DNA from: Pseudomonas paraglycinae
GTDB taxonomy: Bacteria; Pseudomonadota; Gammaproteobacteria; Pseudomonadales; Pseudomonadaceae
DNA: 64,000 nucleotides
Assembly (NCBI RefSeq): GCF_021601625.1
Contig: NZ_BQHR01000007.1
Location: forward strand, 1-64,000
Reading direction: 5' to 3'
The notes beneath the pieces were generated by a model. That model made no database searches. It saw only the letters and a program-made list of their open reading frames with translations, and was not told the DNA's origin. Below, in pieces: positions 25,218-34,994 of the stretch. How positions within the stretch are numbered: the first letter of the stretch is position 1; the number at the start of each line of letters is the position of its first letter. Made by a program: the position numbers and the translations under genes.

Positions 25218-25700
25218 ATGGGTATCGCTGCCAGCGAACTGTGCCGTTATGTGATCCGTCCTACGCTGATCTACCTGGGACGCCACTGCGCAACTGCCGA
25301 ATCCCTTCTGCTGGGCATTGCCGCCAGCCAGTCCGCCCTCGGTTCCGCCCTGCATGACCGCCGTGGCCACGGCCTGTACCGGATTGCCGAACACCGTCAC
25401 CAGGCCCTCTGGGATCATTACCTGGCGCTGGACCCGGAACGCGCCAGCCTGGTTCGCGGCCTCGCCAGCCAACATGCATTTCTCAGCGGGCCGCACCTCG
25501 AACTGACGGTCAACCTGCGTTACGCCACGGCCATTGCATGGCTTCTGGTGGAAGAACAAAACCCCATCCTCCCCGAGCCGGACGATCTGCTGGGCATGGC
25601 GCGCATCTGGCGTCAGACCTTCCAGCCTCAAGGTCGTCTGCGCGATTTCACCTGCGCCTGGCAAACCTGTGTTTCACCGCTGAATCAGGTCGCTTGCTGA
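25218..25700 (+). CDS. Protein of unknown function (160 aa)
   Basis: The frame has normal Pseudomonas codon use and ATG 25218 is preceded by GAGGG. The protein is mostly helical: RPTLIYLGRHCATAESLLLGIAASQS, then HRHQALWDHYLALDPERASLVRGLASQ, then LRYATAIAWLLVEEQ. There is no signal peptide or membrane span, and no catalytic motif is visible. It precedes the FadL-like porin gene by 146 bp on the same strand. About 170 bp upstream there is a small palindrome AACCG-ATATAA-CGGTT (25037-25052) that could be an operator. I do not recognise the family. Confidence 0.75.
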   Translation: MGIAASELCRYVIRPTLIYLGRHCATAESLLLGIAASQSALGSALHDRRGHGLYRIAEHRHQALWDHYLALDPERASLVRGLASQHAFLSGPHLELTVNLRYATAIAWLLVEEQNPILPEPDDLLGMARIWRQTFQPQGRLRDFTCAWQTCVSPLNQVAC

Positions 25701-25846
25701 CCCGCCGGTTTCGCAACATCGTCCAACGAGTAGCGAATCTGGTCGGATTGTCCTACAAAACCGCTCTAACTCAAGGCATACGGACTATAGCGCTGGGACG
25801 AAAATGTTGGTAATTTTCGCCCCGGTGATCACCAGGAGTTCTAATA

Positions 25847-27118
25847 ATGAAAAAAGTCATGCTCAAAACCACCCTTAGCCTTGCCGTAACCGTGGCATCC
25901 ACCCAGATCTTCGCAGCTGGCTTTGCCATCAACGAACACAGCATCAGCGGGATGGGGACTGGGTACGCCGGGCGATCTTCTTCTGCCGACGACGCAAGCA
26001 CTGTTTACGGCAACCCTGCCGGCATGTCGCGCATCACGCGCGAACAAGTCACTGGCGGTGTTGCATTCCTCGACGCAAAAACCGATATCAGCGACGCCAG
26101 CTCCAGCCCGAACGGCGGCAGCAACAAAGGCGACATGGTGCCCTTCACCTCCGTACCTATGGGCTACTACGTCAAGCCGATCGACGAGCATTGGGCATTC
26201 GGTCTGGGTGTGTACGTACCCTTCGGCCTGATCACCGACTATGAAAACGGCTTCGCCGGCCGTTACTTCGGCAGCAAGTCAGAAGTCAAGATCATCACCT
26301 TCCAGCCAACGATCAGCTACAAGTTCAACGATGTCGTGTCGATCGGTTTCGGCCCGACCATCAACCGCATCGACGGGTCGCTGGAATCCAACCTGTCGAT
26401 TACCCAGGCACTGCCGGACGGCAAGGTCAAGATCAAGGGTGACGACACCGCGCTGGGCTACAACATCGGCGTGCTGGTACAAGCTACCGATACCACTCGC
26501 CTGGGTCTGACTTACCACTCGAAAGTCGACTACAAGCTCGAAGGCAACACCAAGGTCAACTACGGCGCACTGGCGGCAGTCGGTCTGGGTGCCAACCAGA
26601 AGTACGACGCTTCGCTGAAGATCACCACACCTGAATCCGTGGACCTCTCGGTCACTCAGGCAATCAACGATCGTTGGAACGTCTACGCCGGTACCACCTG
26701 GACCCGCTGGAGCCAGCTGGAAAAGATCACCGTCAAGAACTCCGGCGTTCAGCCGCTGCTGGCTGGCCAGTTCGGCGAGATCACCGAAGAACAAAACTGG
26801 CATGACACCTGGGCTTACGCCATCGGTACGTCCTACCAGCTGAACAAGGAATGGGTACTGCGTACCGGTCTGACCTTCGACCAGTCGCCGACCAACAACG
26901 TCGACCGTTCGCCACGCATCCCGACCGGCGACCGGACCATCTTCAGCATCGGTGCCGGCTGGAGCCCGACCGAAGACCTGACCATCGACGTTGCCTACTC
27001 GTACCTGAAGGAAGAGAAGGTCAACATCCGCAACGAAAACGATCGCGGCCAGACCTACAACTCCCAGTATGAAAACTCGGCAAATGGCTTCGGTGTCGGC
27101 GCAACCTACCGCTTCTGA
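25847..27118 (+). CDS. FadL/OmpP1-type outer-membrane transporter
   Basis: 423 aa. A signal peptide ends at ASTQIFAAG (residues 1 to about 24) and is followed directly by FAINEHSISGMGTGYAGRSSSADDASTVYGNPAGMSR, the N-terminal hatch region of FadL-type channels with the conserved NPAG motif. The rest alternates short strands, and the last residue is Phe (VGATYRF), the sorting signal of outer-membrane beta-barrels. FadL proteins admit long-chain fatty acids or other hydrophobic molecules. Pseudomonads usually have several, so the substrate is uncertain. The ribosome site AGGAG lies before ATG 25847. A strong terminator follows. Confidence 0.93.
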   Translation: MKKVMLKTTLSLAVTVASTQIFAAGFAINEHSISGMGTGYAGRSSSADDASTVYGNPAGMSRITREQVTGGVAFLDAKTDISDASSSPNGGSNKGDMVPFTSVPMGYYVKPIDEHWAFGLGVYVPFGLITDYENGFAGRYFGSKSEVKIITFQPTISYKFNDVVSIGFGPTINRIDGSLESNLSITQALPDGKVKIKGDDTALGYNIGVLVQATDTTRLGLTYHSKVDYKLEGNTKVNYGALAAVGLGANQKYDASLKITTPESVDLSVTQAINDRWNVYAGTTWTRWSQLEKITVKNSGVQPLLAGQFGEITEEQNWHDTWAYAIGTSYQLNKEWVLRTGLTFDQSPTNNVDRSPRIPTGDRTIFSIGAGWSPTEDLTIDVAYSYLKEEKVNIRNENDRGQTYNSQYENSANGFGVGATYRF

Positions 27119-27148
27119 TGCTGCACGGCGGGGCTAACCCCTCGCCAT

Positions 27149-27186
27149 AAAAAAGCCCCGCTCTCTTCACAGAGGCGGGGCTTTTT
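27149..27186. terminator. Bidirectional terminator, fadL-type gene / glutathione peroxidase
   Basis: AAAAAGCCCCGC and GCGGGGCTTTTT pair, extended by CTCT/AGAG, between convergent genes. Confidence 0.92.
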
Positions 27187-27198
27187 GATGGGCGTCGA

Positions 27199-27759
27199 TC
27201 AGGGTTTCAGCGGCTGGGAGGCAATGGCTTTCTCGATGGCTGCGAGAAATTCCGGATCATCCGGTTTGGTCAGGCTGGAGAAATTGGCGATCACCTTGCC
27301 CTGGCGGTCGATGACGTATTTGTAGAAATTCCACTTCGGTGCGCTGCTCTGTTTAGCCAGCACCTGGAACAGGTGAGTCGCATCGTCACCCCGGACCTTC
27401 TGTGGCTCGGTCATGGTAAACGTCACGCCGTAGTTGGCGTAGCAGACCTTGGCGGTCTCGGCGCTGTCCTTGGACTCCTGCTTGAAGTCATTGGAGGGCA
27501 CGCCGAGCATTTCCAGGCCTTGGGCCTTGTAGCGCTGATTGAGCGCTTCCAGGCCCTCGAACTGCGGCGCGAAACCACAGAAGCTGGCCGTATTGATCAC
27601 CACCAGCGGTTTGTCGGCGTAGCGCTGACACAGGTCGATGGATTCCTTGGCCCGCAACTTAGGCAACGAACCTCGCAACAGATCCGGACAGTCCGCGGCC
27701 TGGGCCAGTCCGGTCAACGCCATCAGCAACGCGGGAACAGCACACCAGCGCTTGAGCAT
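27199..27759 (-). CDS. Glutathione peroxidase-family thiol peroxidase, exported
   Basis: 186 aa from ATG 27759, chosen because AAGG lies nine bases upstream; an ATG at 27768 is too close to it. A signal peptide ends at LTGLAQAA, so the enzyme is probably periplasmic. The catalytic segment is [20 protein letters not shown], with cysteine at the position of selenocysteine in animal enzymes. The [12 protein letters not shown] block carries the conserved Trp-Asn of the active site. It reduces peroxides using a thiol donor, thioredoxin more often than glutathione in bacteria. It is convergent with the FadL-like gene. Confidence 0.92.
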   Translation of the reverse strand: MLKRWCAVPALLMALTGLAQAADCPDLLRGSLPKLRAKESIDLCQRYADKPLVVINTASFCGFAPQFEGLEALNQRYKAQGLEMLGVPSNDFKQESKDSAETAKVCYANYGVTFTMTEPQKVRGDDATHLFQVLAKQSSAPKWNFYKYVIDRQGKVIANFSSLTKPDDPEFLAAIEKAIASQPLKP

Positions 27760-27814
27760 GTCGGGCATCCTTGAGCAATCGTCAGACCTCGACGTTACTC
27801 GCCCTCCCGCCGGT

Positions 27815-27937
27815 CTAGCAAGCACCCATGCCCAACTGCATCAGCGCCAGCCCGCCCTGATGCCAGCCCCACCACACCAGCGCGAGCAATGCGGCGCCGA
27901 GTGCGGTGACGACGATCTGCGGCCAGAAACGGTTCAT
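27815..27937 (-). CDS. 40-aa membrane peptide overlapping the MFS stop
   Basis: The ATG at 27937 overlaps the TGA of the MFS gene (ATGA) and the frame gives [20 protein letters not shown], then [20 protein letters not shown]. It would be a single transmembrane helix (about residues 8-24) followed by a short hydrophobic tail ending in Cys. Translational coupling and the clean membrane-helix composition support it as a real small protein, possibly a partner of the transporter. This assignment rests on sequence features only. Confidence 0.55.
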   Translation of the reverse strand: MNRFWPQIVVTALGAALLALVWWGWHQGGLALMQLGMGAC

Positions 27938-29142
27938 GCGGCGCTCGCACGCGGTTGCAGTCGCTCGACCGGACGCTCACGCACCGGCCAGTTCAGCGCT
28001 GCCGCCAACAGGCTCAAAAGAATCGCCACTTGCCAGATCAAGTCATAACTCCCGGTCCGGTCATACACCACCCCGCCCAGCCAGCCACCGAGGAACGACC
28101 CCAACTGATGGAACAGGAACACGATACCGCCGAGCATGGACAGGTTTCGCACGCCAAACAAGGTTGCCACCGTACCGTTGGTCAACGGCACCGTCGACAG
28201 CCACAGGAAGCCCATGGCCATGCCGAACAGATAGGCCGAGGTCGTCGTCACCGGCAACCACAGGAACAGCACGATTACCACGGCGCGCAACAGGTACAAC
28301 CCGGTCAGCAGACGCGGTTTGGACATCCGCCCACCGAACCAACCGGCGGTGTAAGTGCCGAAGATGTTGAACAGACCGATCAATGCCAGCACCGTGGTGC
28401 CGACGCTGGCCGGCAGGTGCTGATCGACCAGATACGCTGGCAAGTGCACGCCAATGAACACAACTTGAAATCCGCAGACGAAGAAGCCGAACGCAAGCAG
28501 CCAGAACCCGGAGTGCGAACACGCCTCGCGCAAGGCTTCGGACAGGGTTTGTTCATGGCCGAGCACCGGCAGCGGCTTGTCCTTGAGCATGCTCACCAGC
28601 GGCACGATCAGCGCCACCAGCAAGCCCAGCACCAGCAACGCCGCCGACCAGCCGAGCCAGCCAATCAGCCCGAGGGTGCCCGGCAGCATGGCGAACTGGC
28701 CGAAAGAACCGGCAGCACTGGCAATACCCATGCCCATGCTGCGTTTTTCCGGCGGCACAGCGCGGCCGACCACGCCGAGGATGACCGAGAACGAGGTGCC
28801 GGACAGACCGATGCCGATCAGCAAACCGGCGCTCAGGGACAGACCCAACGCCGTTTCCGACAGCCCCATAAACACCAGGCCCAAGGCGTAGAGCACACCG
28901 CCGATCAGCACCACTTTTGCCGCGCCGAAGCGGTCGGCCAGTGCGCCGGTGAACGGTTGCGCCAGGCCCCAGATCAGATTCTGCAAGGCGATGGCAAAGG
29001 CGAACACTTCACGGCCCCAGCCGAACTGGGCACTCATCGGCGACAGAAACAGCCCGAAACCGTGCCGCACGCCCAACGACAACGCCAGAATCAGCGCACT
29101 CCCCAGCAACACCCAACCGCACGTACGCCACATCGAACTCAT
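27934..29142 (-). CDS. MFS transporter controlled by adjacent MarR
   Basis: 402 aa with 12 hydrophobic segments. GVRHGFGLFLSPMSAQFGWGREVF at residues 24-47 and GALADRFGAAKVVLIGG are typical of the monocarboxylate/oxalate-like MFS subgroup. FNIFGTYTAGWFGGRMSK begins the second half with the repeated loop motif. The substrate is unknown. It lies 54 bp downstream of the marR gene, and that gap contains a perfect 16-bp palindrome (29158-29173), so MarR probably represses it through a separate site as well as from the upstream promoter. The 40-aa peptide overlaps its stop. Confidence 0.87.
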   Translation of the reverse strand: MSSMWRTCGWVLLGSALILALSLGVRHGFGLFLSPMSAQFGWGREVFAFAIALQNLIWGLAQPFTGALADRFGAAKVVLIGGVLYALGLVFMGLSETALGLSLSAGLLIGIGLSGTSFSVILGVVGRAVPPEKRSMGMGIASAAGSFGQFAMLPGTLGLIGWLGWSAALLVLGLLVALIVPLVSMLKDKPLPVLGHEQTLSEALREACSHSGFWLLAFGFFVCGFQVVFIGVHLPAYLVDQHLPASVGTTVLALIGLFNIFGTYTAGWFGGRMSKPRLLTGLYLLRAVVIVLFLWLPVTTTSAYLFGMAMGFLWLSTVPLTNGTVATLFGVRNLSMLGGIVFLFHQLGSFLGGWLGGVVYDRTGSYDLIWQVAILLSLLAAALNWPVRERPVERLQPRASAA

Positions 29143-29157
29143 TGTTATTCTCCAGTC

Positions 29158-29173
29158 GCGGGTATATACCCGC
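29158..29173. promoter_or_regulatory. Palindromic operator candidate O2 (marR-MFS gap)
   Basis: GCGGGTATATACCCGC, a perfect 16-bp palindrome 16 bp upstream of the MFS start. The same core, TATATACCCGC, recurs in front of marR at 29610-29620. Confidence 0.75.
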
Positions 29174-29196
29174 TTAGATTCGGAAAAAACCGGCCC

Positions 29197-29601
29197 TCAG
29201 GCCAGTTCATCCAATAGCCGCAGCAAGGTTTCACGCTTCTCGGCACCCAGTCGGTCGATCAACCGCTGTTGCGCCGCTTCCCAGGCCGGCAGGGCTGCTG
29301 CCAGGCGTTGCGCACCGGTTTCGGTGAGCCGGACGATGCGGTTGCGCATGTCCTCGCCCTCGGCCAGCGCCACCAGGCCCTCGCCTTCCAGCACCCGCAA
29401 ATTGCGCCCGAGGGTGCTGCGATCCAGGCCCATCGCTTCGGCCAGTTCGGAAATGCTCGGCTGATCCAGCCGCTGCAGGTTGCACAGCAAAGAATACTGG
29501 GCAACGTTGATCCCGAAGCCGTCGAGAGCGCCGTCGTAATGCCTGCTGACGCCACGCGCGGCGCGTCGCAGGTTGGTGCACAAACACTGAGATGGAAGCA
29601 T
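29197..29601 (-). CDS. MarR-family regulator
   Basis: 134 aa. A winged helix-turn-helix occupies residues about 30-95, with SISELAEAMGLDRSTLGRNL as the recognition region followed by a wing (RVLEGEGLVALAEGEDMRNR) and the dimer helices. Two cysteines near the N-terminus (SQCLCTNL) could respond to oxidants, as in OhrR-type relatives, though this is inference. It is the first gene before the MFS gene. Palindromic sequences with a shared TATATACCCGC core precede both marR and the MFS gene, consistent with autoregulation and repression of the transporter. Confidence 0.88.
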   Translation of the reverse strand: MLPSQCLCTNLRRAARGVSRHYDGALDGFGINVAQYSLLCNLQRLDQPSISELAEAMGLDRSTLGRNLRVLEGEGLVALAEGEDMRNRIVRLTETGAQRLAAALPAWEAAQQRLIDRLGAEKRETLLRLLDELA

Positions 29602-29604
29602 GAT

Positions 29605-29620
29605 GCATGTATATACCCGC
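29605..29620. promoter_or_regulatory. Operator candidate O1 upstream of marR
   Basis: GCATGTATATACCCGC is an imperfect palindrome matching 13 of 16 bases of the perfect palindrome at 29158-29173. It lies immediately in front of the marR start codon, where bound protein would block transcription. Confidence 0.65.
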
Positions 29621-29657
29621 GACTGTGTTAAATCAAGTTACAGATCAAAGTTACTTA

Positions 29658-30389
29658 TCAAAACAAAGCCAGCCCGACCAGCACTGACATCTCCAGCAAT
29701 TCCAGCAACGCGCCGGCTGTATCACCGGTGGTTCCGCCCAGTCTTCGCACCATCAAATGCCGCAGCCAGACGAACACGACAACCGCCAGCAGCAACGCCA
29801 CGACAGCATTGAAACCGGCGATCACCACGCACGCTGCCGCACTCACCGCCAGCACCTGCCAACCCTTCTTGCGTGGCAGATGATCGGCCAGCGCCTGCCC
29901 CAATCCACCGGCCCGCACATAAGTCGTGGTGAGGAACAGTCCGAGCAGCGCCGCACGCCCGATCAGCGGCACGATGATCAACGCCATGCCCTGCTGTTGT
30001 TCGATCAAGGCCAGCAACGCGGCGAACTTGAGCAGCAACACCAGCACCAGCGTCACCACCGCGATCGGCCCGCTGCGCGGATCCTTCATGATCGTCAGCG
30101 TGCGCTCGCGATCACCGAAACCGCCGAGCCACGCGTCAGCGCTGTCCGCCAGCCCATCGAGGTGCAGCGCGCCACTGAGCAGCACCCACACCGTCAGCAA
30201 CAGCGCCGCGTGCAGCAACAATGGCGCGCCGGCCAATGCGATATTCAGCGCCCAGAGAATCACGCCGAACAGCAAGCCCACCAGCGGATAAAACAGCAAC
30301 GAGCGCCCGAGCTGTTCAGGCGCCGGCATGCCCGGCAGACGAATCGGCAGGCTGCTGAGAAATTGCAGGGCGATCCACAGGGGCAACAT
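29658..30389 (-). CDS. cobS: Adenosylcobinamide-GDP ribazoletransferase
   Basis: 243 aa (CobS, named CobV in some pseudomonads). It is an integral membrane enzyme with about six helices that joins adenosylcobinamide-GDP and alpha-ribazole (phosphate), the final assembly step of cobalamin. Visible family blocks are SLPIRLPG near the N-terminus, FYPLVGLLFG, and the metal-binding LHLDGLADSADAWLGG with its paired acidic residues, followed by RTLTIMKDPRSGPIAVV. ATG 30389 starts 1 bp after the TGA of cobC. It is the last gene of the ten-gene cob operon. Confidence 0.95.
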   Translation of the reverse strand: MLPLWIALQFLSSLPIRLPGMPAPEQLGRSLLFYPLVGLLFGVILWALNIALAGAPLLLHAALLLTVWVLLSGALHLDGLADSADAWLGGFGDRERTLTIMKDPRSGPIAVVTLVLVLLLKFAALLALIEQQQGMALIIVPLIGRAALLGLFLTTTYVRAGGLGQALADHLPRKKGWQVLAVSAAACVVIAGFNAVVALLLAVVVFVWLRHLMVRRLGGTTGDTAGALLELLEMSVLVGLALF

Positions 30390-30390
30390 G

Positions 30391-30966
30391 TCAGAGCACT
30401 TCCCTGAGCGAACCGTCGGCCTCGACGATCAGCGAAAACAGCGCGCCGTGAGCGACTTCGACATTCAGCAGTTGTTCACGGGGCAAGCCACGGGCCTGCG
30501 CCAGCAACAGACGCATGACGCCGCCATGACTGACCAGCAACACCCGCTCACCCGCGTGCGCCGCGTGCAGTCGCATCACCGCCGCCAGCACCCGCGCCGA
30601 AAAGTCGCTGACCGGCTCACCCTGCGGCGGGGTAAACGCATAGGGATCTGCCCAGAACAAGCCCAGGCCCTCGGCATCGGTTTCCATCAACGCCGCCGCG
30701 CTCTGCCCTTCCCAGGCACCGAAATGCAGTTCTTGCAGATTCTTGTCCAGTGACACCGGCAGATCACGTTGCGCGCTCAACTCTTCAGCAAACCGCGCGC
30801 AACGCTGCAACGGCGAACTGACCAGCCGATCCCACGGCCCCTGCCCGCTCACCGCCTCGCGCATCTGCGTCCAGCCTTTTTCGGTCAGCGCGTCGTCGAG
30901 GCTGCCGCGCAGGCCGCCGCCGAGTTCGGTTTCACCGTGGCGCAGCAGATCCAGACGCAAGGTCAT
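30391..30966 (-). CDS. cobC: Alpha-ribazole phosphatase-like histidine phosphatase
   Basis: 191 aa, with the phosphoglycerate-mutase/histidine-phosphatase fold. The catalytic histidine is in LLRHGETE at residues 8-12, the second arginine-containing loop is [14 protein letters not shown], the acid is in [12 protein letters not shown], and the second catalytic histidine is in [14 protein letters not shown]. In this context it would remove the phosphate from alpha-ribazole 5'-phosphate or from adenosylcobalamin phosphate in the last steps of the pathway. Its ATG overlaps the cobT stop by 4 bp. Confidence 0.9.
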   Translation of the reverse strand: MTLRLDLLRHGETELGGGLRGSLDDALTEKGWTQMREAVSGQGPWDRLVSSPLQRCARFAEELSAQRDLPVSLDKNLQELHFGAWEGQSAAALMETDAEGLGLFWADPYAFTPPQGEPVSDFSARVLAAVMRLHAAHAGERVLLVSHGGVMRLLLAQARGLPREQLLNVEVAHGALFSLIVEADGSLREVL

Positions 30967-32018
30967 GCCGGACGATCCGCCACCGCAGCTTCGGCGAAGG
31001 TCGCCATCTGACCGTGCAGGTCGCAGGCCAGACGCAGCAACGGCACCGCCAGCGCCGCACCACTGCCCTCGCCCAGACGCAGACCCAGTTCGAGCAGCGG
31101 TTCAGCGCCAAGGGTTTCCAGCACATGGCGATGGCCCGGCTCGGCACCGCGGTGACCGAACAGCAGCCACTCACGGCAAGCCGGATTCAGACGCACCGCC
31201 ACCAGCGCGGCGACCGTGCAGATAAAACCGTCCACCAAAACCGCCACACCTTCCTGCGCACAGGCCAGATACGCGCCGACCAAAGCCGCAATCTCGAAGC
31301 CGCCGAGATTGAACAGAGTCTGCAGTGCATCACCGCGCCGTGCCGCATGCAGCGCCAGCGCGCGCTCGATCACCTGCGCCTTGTGGCTGACGCCTTCGGC
31401 ATTCAACCCCGTGCCGGGGCCGGTCAGGTGTGCCACCGGGCAATCGAGCAAGGCACACGCCAGCGCACTGGCGGCCGTGGTGTTGCCGATGCCCATTTCA
31501 CCGCCGATGAACAATTGCGCACCAGCAGCCTTCGCGCGCAGCACGCTGTCACGGCCGCCCTGCAAGGCGAGTTCACCCTGGGCCCGAGTCATCGCCGCGC
31601 CCTTGGCGAAATTCGCCGTGCCCGGGCCGATGTTCAGGTGACGCACGCCCGGAAGATTCAGCGACGGGGTCACTGTGCCCAGATCCACCACTTCCAGCTG
31701 CGCGCCAAGTTGCCGCGCCAGCACGCTGATCGCCGCGCCGCCGCTGACGAAATTCAGCAGCATCTGCCCGGTGACCTCCTGCGGAAATGCGGAAACCCCT
31801 TCGGCGACAACACCGTGGTCACCGGCAAAAATCGAAATCCAGACCTGATCGAGTGTCGGTTTGACCTGGCCCTGCAATCCGGCCAGTTGCACCGCCACCG
31901 ATTCAAGCTGACCGAGCGAGCCGGCGGGTTTGGTCAATTGCTGCTGACGCGCCGCCGCGTTTTCAACGGCGTCCGTATCCACCGGTTTGCACGGGTTCAG
32001 CCACCAGGCTTGGGTCAT
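30963..32018 (-). CDS. cobT: Nicotinate-nucleotide:dimethylbenzimidazole phosphoribosyltransferase
   Basis: 351 aa from ATG 32018; an upstream extension would overlap cobU fully and has no ribosome site. CobT activates 5,6-dimethylbenzimidazole by transferring phosphoribose from nicotinate mononucleotide, producing alpha-ribazole phosphate. Visible family blocks are [11 protein letters not shown] near the N-terminus, [34 protein letters not shown], and [27 protein letters not shown] near the C-terminus matches the conserved end. The substrate base is supplied by bluB in the same operon. It overlaps cobU and cobC by 4 bp each. Confidence 0.96.
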   Translation of the reverse strand: MTQAWWLNPCKPVDTDAVENAAARQQQLTKPAGSLGQLESVAVQLAGLQGQVKPTLDQVWISIFAGDHGVVAEGVSAFPQEVTGQMLLNFVSGGAAISVLARQLGAQLEVVDLGTVTPSLNLPGVRHLNIGPGTANFAKGAAMTRAQGELALQGGRDSVLRAKAAGAQLFIGGEMGIGNTTAASALACALLDCPVAHLTGPGTGLNAEGVSHKAQVIERALALHAARRGDALQTLFNLGGFEIAALVGAYLACAQEGVAVLVDGFICTVAALVAVRLNPACREWLLFGHRGAEPGHRHVLETLGAEPLLELGLRLGEGSGAALAVPLLRLACDLHGQMATFAEAAVADRPA

Positions 32019-32536
32019 AACGCAGGTCCTTTCAGAGTCAGAGGCAGGCCGGCGACCGTCAGGACGACTCGCTGACAACGCTCGGCCAGAGCTTGATGCA
32101 GCCAACCGGCTTCATCGACGTAGCGGCGAGTCAATTCGCCCAGCGGCACGACACCCATTCCGGTCTCGTTGCTGACAAAAATGATTTCACCCGGCAGCGA
32201 CGCCAGGCATTCGAGCAGGGCTTCGCGTTCGGCGGCGAGGCGTTCGGCGTCGTCGAGCATCAGCAGATTGGTCAGCCACAGCGTCAGGCAATCCACCAGC
32301 AGGCAACGCTCGGCACTGGCGGTTTCGCGCAGGACACGGGCCAGTTCCAGCGGTTCTTCGATCAGCCCCCATTCAGCGGGACGGCGGGCGCGATGATGAG
32401 CGACACGCTCATTCATCTCGCCATCCAGCGGCTGGCTGGTAGCGATGTATGTCACGGCCAGCGCGCTGTCAGTGGCGAGTTTTTCGGCGAGGCGACTTTT
32501 GCCGGAGCGGGCGCCGCCGAGGATCAACTGGAGCAT
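32015..32536 (-). CDS. cobU: Adenosylcobinamide kinase/guanylyltransferase
   Basis: 173 aa. The P-loop [15 protein letters not shown] lies at residues 7-21. [22 protein letters not shown] carries the GMP-accepting histidine region, and [10 protein letters not shown] and [14 protein letters not shown] are the remaining family motifs. The enzyme phosphorylates adenosylcobinamide and then transfers GMP, making the substrate of CobS. It is cytoplasmic. It overlaps cobQ by 13 bp and cobT by 4 bp. The full length matches the family. Confidence 0.96.
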   Translation of the reverse strand: MLQLILGGARSGKSRLAEKLATDSALAVTYIATSQPLDGEMNERVAHHRARRPAEWGLIEEPLELARVLRETASAERCLLVDCLTLWLTNLLMLDDAERLAAEREALLECLASLPGEIIFVSNETGMGVVPLGELTRRYVDEAGWLHQALAERCQRVVLTVAGLPLTLKGPAL

Positions 32537-33990
32537 GGGGAGATTCCACAGAGTTCACGTAACAGCCCGGTATCTAGGTGCTTCTCCACCAGATCCGCCA
32601 GCCGCTCGATATCGCGTTCGCGCAGGCCGTGGTAATCCACTTCCTGTACATCGTTCAGGCCGACCCAGCGCAACAGCGCCGCACTGGCCGCCGGCGATTC
32701 GAACAGGCCATGCAGGTAGGTGCCGAAAATCTGCCCGTCGAGACTTTGCGCGCCGTCGCAACGACCGTCGTCCAGATGCACAGCAGCATTTTCCAACGCA
32801 GTTCCTGTCGTCACGCCGGCATGAATTTCATAACCGCTGACCTCGGCATCTTCCAGCGCCAGACGCCCGCGCACATTGCGCAATTGCTTCTCGGCTTCGA
32901 GCTGCGTTTCAAACGCCAGCAGCCCCAGACCGGCGCTGGAACCTGGCGCGCCTTCAAGGCCCAGCGGATCGTGCACCTGCTCGCCGAGCATTTGCAGACC
33001 GCCGCAGATCCCCAACAGCTTGCCGCCGTAACGAAGGTGACGGCGGATGGCCGATTCCCAACCATTGGCGCGCAGATACGCCAGGTCACTGCGCACGCTT
33101 TTCGAGCCCGGCAGGATGATCAGGTCGGCGGGTGGAATTTTTTGTCCGGGCCCTACGAATTGCAGATCCACCTGTGGATGCAGACGCAGCGGATCGAAAT
33201 CGGTGTGGTTGCTGATGCGCGGCAGCACCGGCACCACCACTTTCAGGACTTGCTCGGCCTTATCGGTCTGGCGCTGGTCGATGCCGTCCTCGGCTTCCAG
33301 ATGCAGGTCCATCACGTACGGCAGCACGCCCACCACCGGTTTGCCGGTGCGCTGTTCCAGCCAGTCGAGGCCCGGTTGCAGCAAGGCGATGTCGCCGCGA
33401 AAACGGTTGATGATGAAGCCTTTGACCCGCGCCTGCTCGCTCGGCGACAGCAGTTCCAGCGTGCCCACCAGATGGGCAAACACCCCGCCACGATTGATAT
33501 CGGCGATCAGCAGCACCGGACAATCCACCGCTTCGGCGAAGCCCATGTTGGCGATGTCGCCGGCACGCAGATTGATCTCGGCTGGCGAGCCCGCACCTTC
33601 GACCATCACCAGCGGATACGCGGCGCTCAAGCGCTCGTGGGAAGCGAGCACGGCCTGCATGGCGATGGCTTTGTAGTCGTGATAGGCGACGGCGTTCATG
33701 CTGGTGACCGCGCGGCCGTGGATGATGACCTGGGCGCCGGTGTCGCTGTTGGGTTTGAGCAGCACCGGATTCATGTCGGTGTGCGGTTCGAGAAACGCCG
33801 CCTGGGCCTGCACCGCTTGCGCGCGACCGATCTCGCCGCCGTCGGCAGTCACCGCGCTGTTGAGCGCCATGTTCTGCGGCTTGAACGGCACCACGGCAAC
33901 GCCCTGGCGGGTGGCCCAGCGGCAGAGCGCCGTCACCAGCGTGCTTTTGCCGGCGTCGGAGGTGGTGCCCTGCACCATTAATGTGGTCAT
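32524..33990 (-). CDS. cobQ: Cobyric acid synthase
   Basis: 488 aa from ATG 33990 ([17 protein letters not shown]), which overlaps the cobD stop as ATGA. The N-terminal half is a dethiobiotin-synthetase-like ATPase with P-loop [12 protein letters not shown] and the NMALNSAVT motif. The C-terminal half is a class I-like glutamine amidotransferase with the nucleophile in [12 protein letters not shown] and the histidine in GTYLHGLFE. It amidates four side-chain carboxyls of adenosylcobyrinate a,c-diamide using glutamine and ATP. An ATG at 34011 would extend it into the previous gene without a ribosome site. Confidence 0.96.
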   Translation of the reverse strand: MTTLMVQGTTSDAGKSTLVTALCRWATRQGVAVVPFKPQNMALNSAVTADGGEIGRAQAVQAQAAFLEPHTDMNPVLLKPNSDTGAQVIIHGRAVTSMNAVAYHDYKAIAMQAVLASHERLSAAYPLVMVEGAGSPAEINLRAGDIANMGFAEAVDCPVLLIADINRGGVFAHLVGTLELLSPSEQARVKGFIINRFRGDIALLQPGLDWLEQRTGKPVVGVLPYVMDLHLEAEDGIDQRQTDKAEQVLKVVVPVLPRISNHTDFDPLRLHPQVDLQFVGPGQKIPPADLIILPGSKSVRSDLAYLRANGWESAIRRHLRYGGKLLGICGGLQMLGEQVHDPLGLEGAPGSSAGLGLLAFETQLEAEKQLRNVRGRLALEDAEVSGYEIHAGVTTGTALENAAVHLDDGRCDGAQSLDGQIFGTYLHGLFESPAASAALLRWVGLNDVQEVDYHGLRERDIERLADLVEKHLDTGLLRELCGISPCSS

Positions 33991-34994
33991 GCTGGTTTTT
34001 CCATGGAGCAATGCTTGGCGAATGCTTGCAGGGCTTGCTCAAGGCGCGCCTCGTCGGCGGCATCGGCGGGCAGCCCGAAACGCAGGCTGCTGTTGTGCGC
34101 GAACAGGCGCAGAAGAATGCCGCGGCGGGCCATGAATTCGTGCAACGCGGCGGCCTGTTCGGTGATCAGCCACTGAAACAGTGCGCAGCCGCCCTGCGGT
34201 TTGAAGCCGTGGCGCTCAAGCAACGCAGCCAGCCGTTCGCTGGCCTCGTCGCTGCGAATCCGCTGACGCGTGTGGCCTTCGGTGTCGCGCAAACAGGCCT
34301 GACCCAGCACCCGCGTCGGTCCGCTGACCGCCCAAGGGCCGACCTGTTCGGCCAGCAACCTGAGCAACTTGCGCTCGGCCAGCACGAAGCCCAGCCGCAC
34401 ACCGGCCAGACCGAAAAACTTGCCGAACGAGCGCAGCACGATCAACCCAACCTGATGCGCATGCGGGGCGAGACTCAGCTGCGGCGTGTTGTCCATGAAC
34501 GCTTCGTCGACCACCAGCCAGCCGCCGCGCTGGGCCAGCCGTGCGTGCCAGTCGAGCAGACGTGCCGGGGTCAGATTCAGACCTGTTGGATTGTTCGGAT
34601 TGACCACCACCAACACGTCGAGGCTGTCGAGAAAGAAGTCGACTTCCTGCTCCAGCACCTCGCGCACGATATAGCCGCTGCGCCGCCAGGCTTCGGCATG
34701 CTCGGCATAACACGGTGAGAGCACGCCGACCTTACCGGCGCGACGCAATCGCGGCAGCAGTTGAATGGCTATCTGCGAACCGGCCACCGGCAGCACCTGG
34801 CTGGCACCGTAATAATCGCAGGCGGCCTGCTCCAGACCGTCATCGTTTTCCGGCAAGCGCGCCCACGCCCGAAGCGGAATATCCGGGACCGGAAACGGCC
34901 ATGGCGCCAGACCCGTGGACAGGTCGAGCCAGTCTTCTTCCGCGATGCCGTATTCGAGCGCCGCCCTGCGCAACCGGCCACCGTGCTCAAGCAT
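33987..34994 (-). CDS. cobD: Threonine-phosphate decarboxylase (cobalamin side-chain)
   Basis: 335 aa. It is a fold-type I PLP enzyme of the aminotransferase class. The PLP lysine is in [15 protein letters not shown]. The conserved [11 protein letters not shown] and VDEAFMDN motifs bind the cofactor. It decarboxylates L-threonine phosphate to (R)-1-amino-2-propanol phosphate, the linker attached by CbiB, which is the gene just upstream. Nomenclature differs: Salmonella CobD corresponds to CobC of Pseudomonas denitrificans. It overlaps cbiB by 8 bp and cobQ by 4 bp. Confidence 0.94.
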   Translation of the reverse strand: MLEHGGRLRRAALEYGIAEEDWLDLSTGLAPWPFPVPDIPLRAWARLPENDDGLEQAACDYYGASQVLPVAGSQIAIQLLPRLRRAGKVGVLSPCYAEHAEAWRRSGYIVREVLEQEVDFFLDSLDVLVVVNPNNPTGLNLTPARLLDWHARLAQRGGWLVVDEAFMDNTPQLSLAPHAHQVGLIVLRSFGKFFGLAGVRLGFVLAERKLLRLLAEQVGPWAVSGPTRVLGQACLRDTEGHTRQRIRSDEASERLAALLERHGFKPQGGCALFQWLITEQAAALHEFMARRGILLRLFAHNSSLRFGLPADAADEARLEQALQAFAKHCSMEKPA

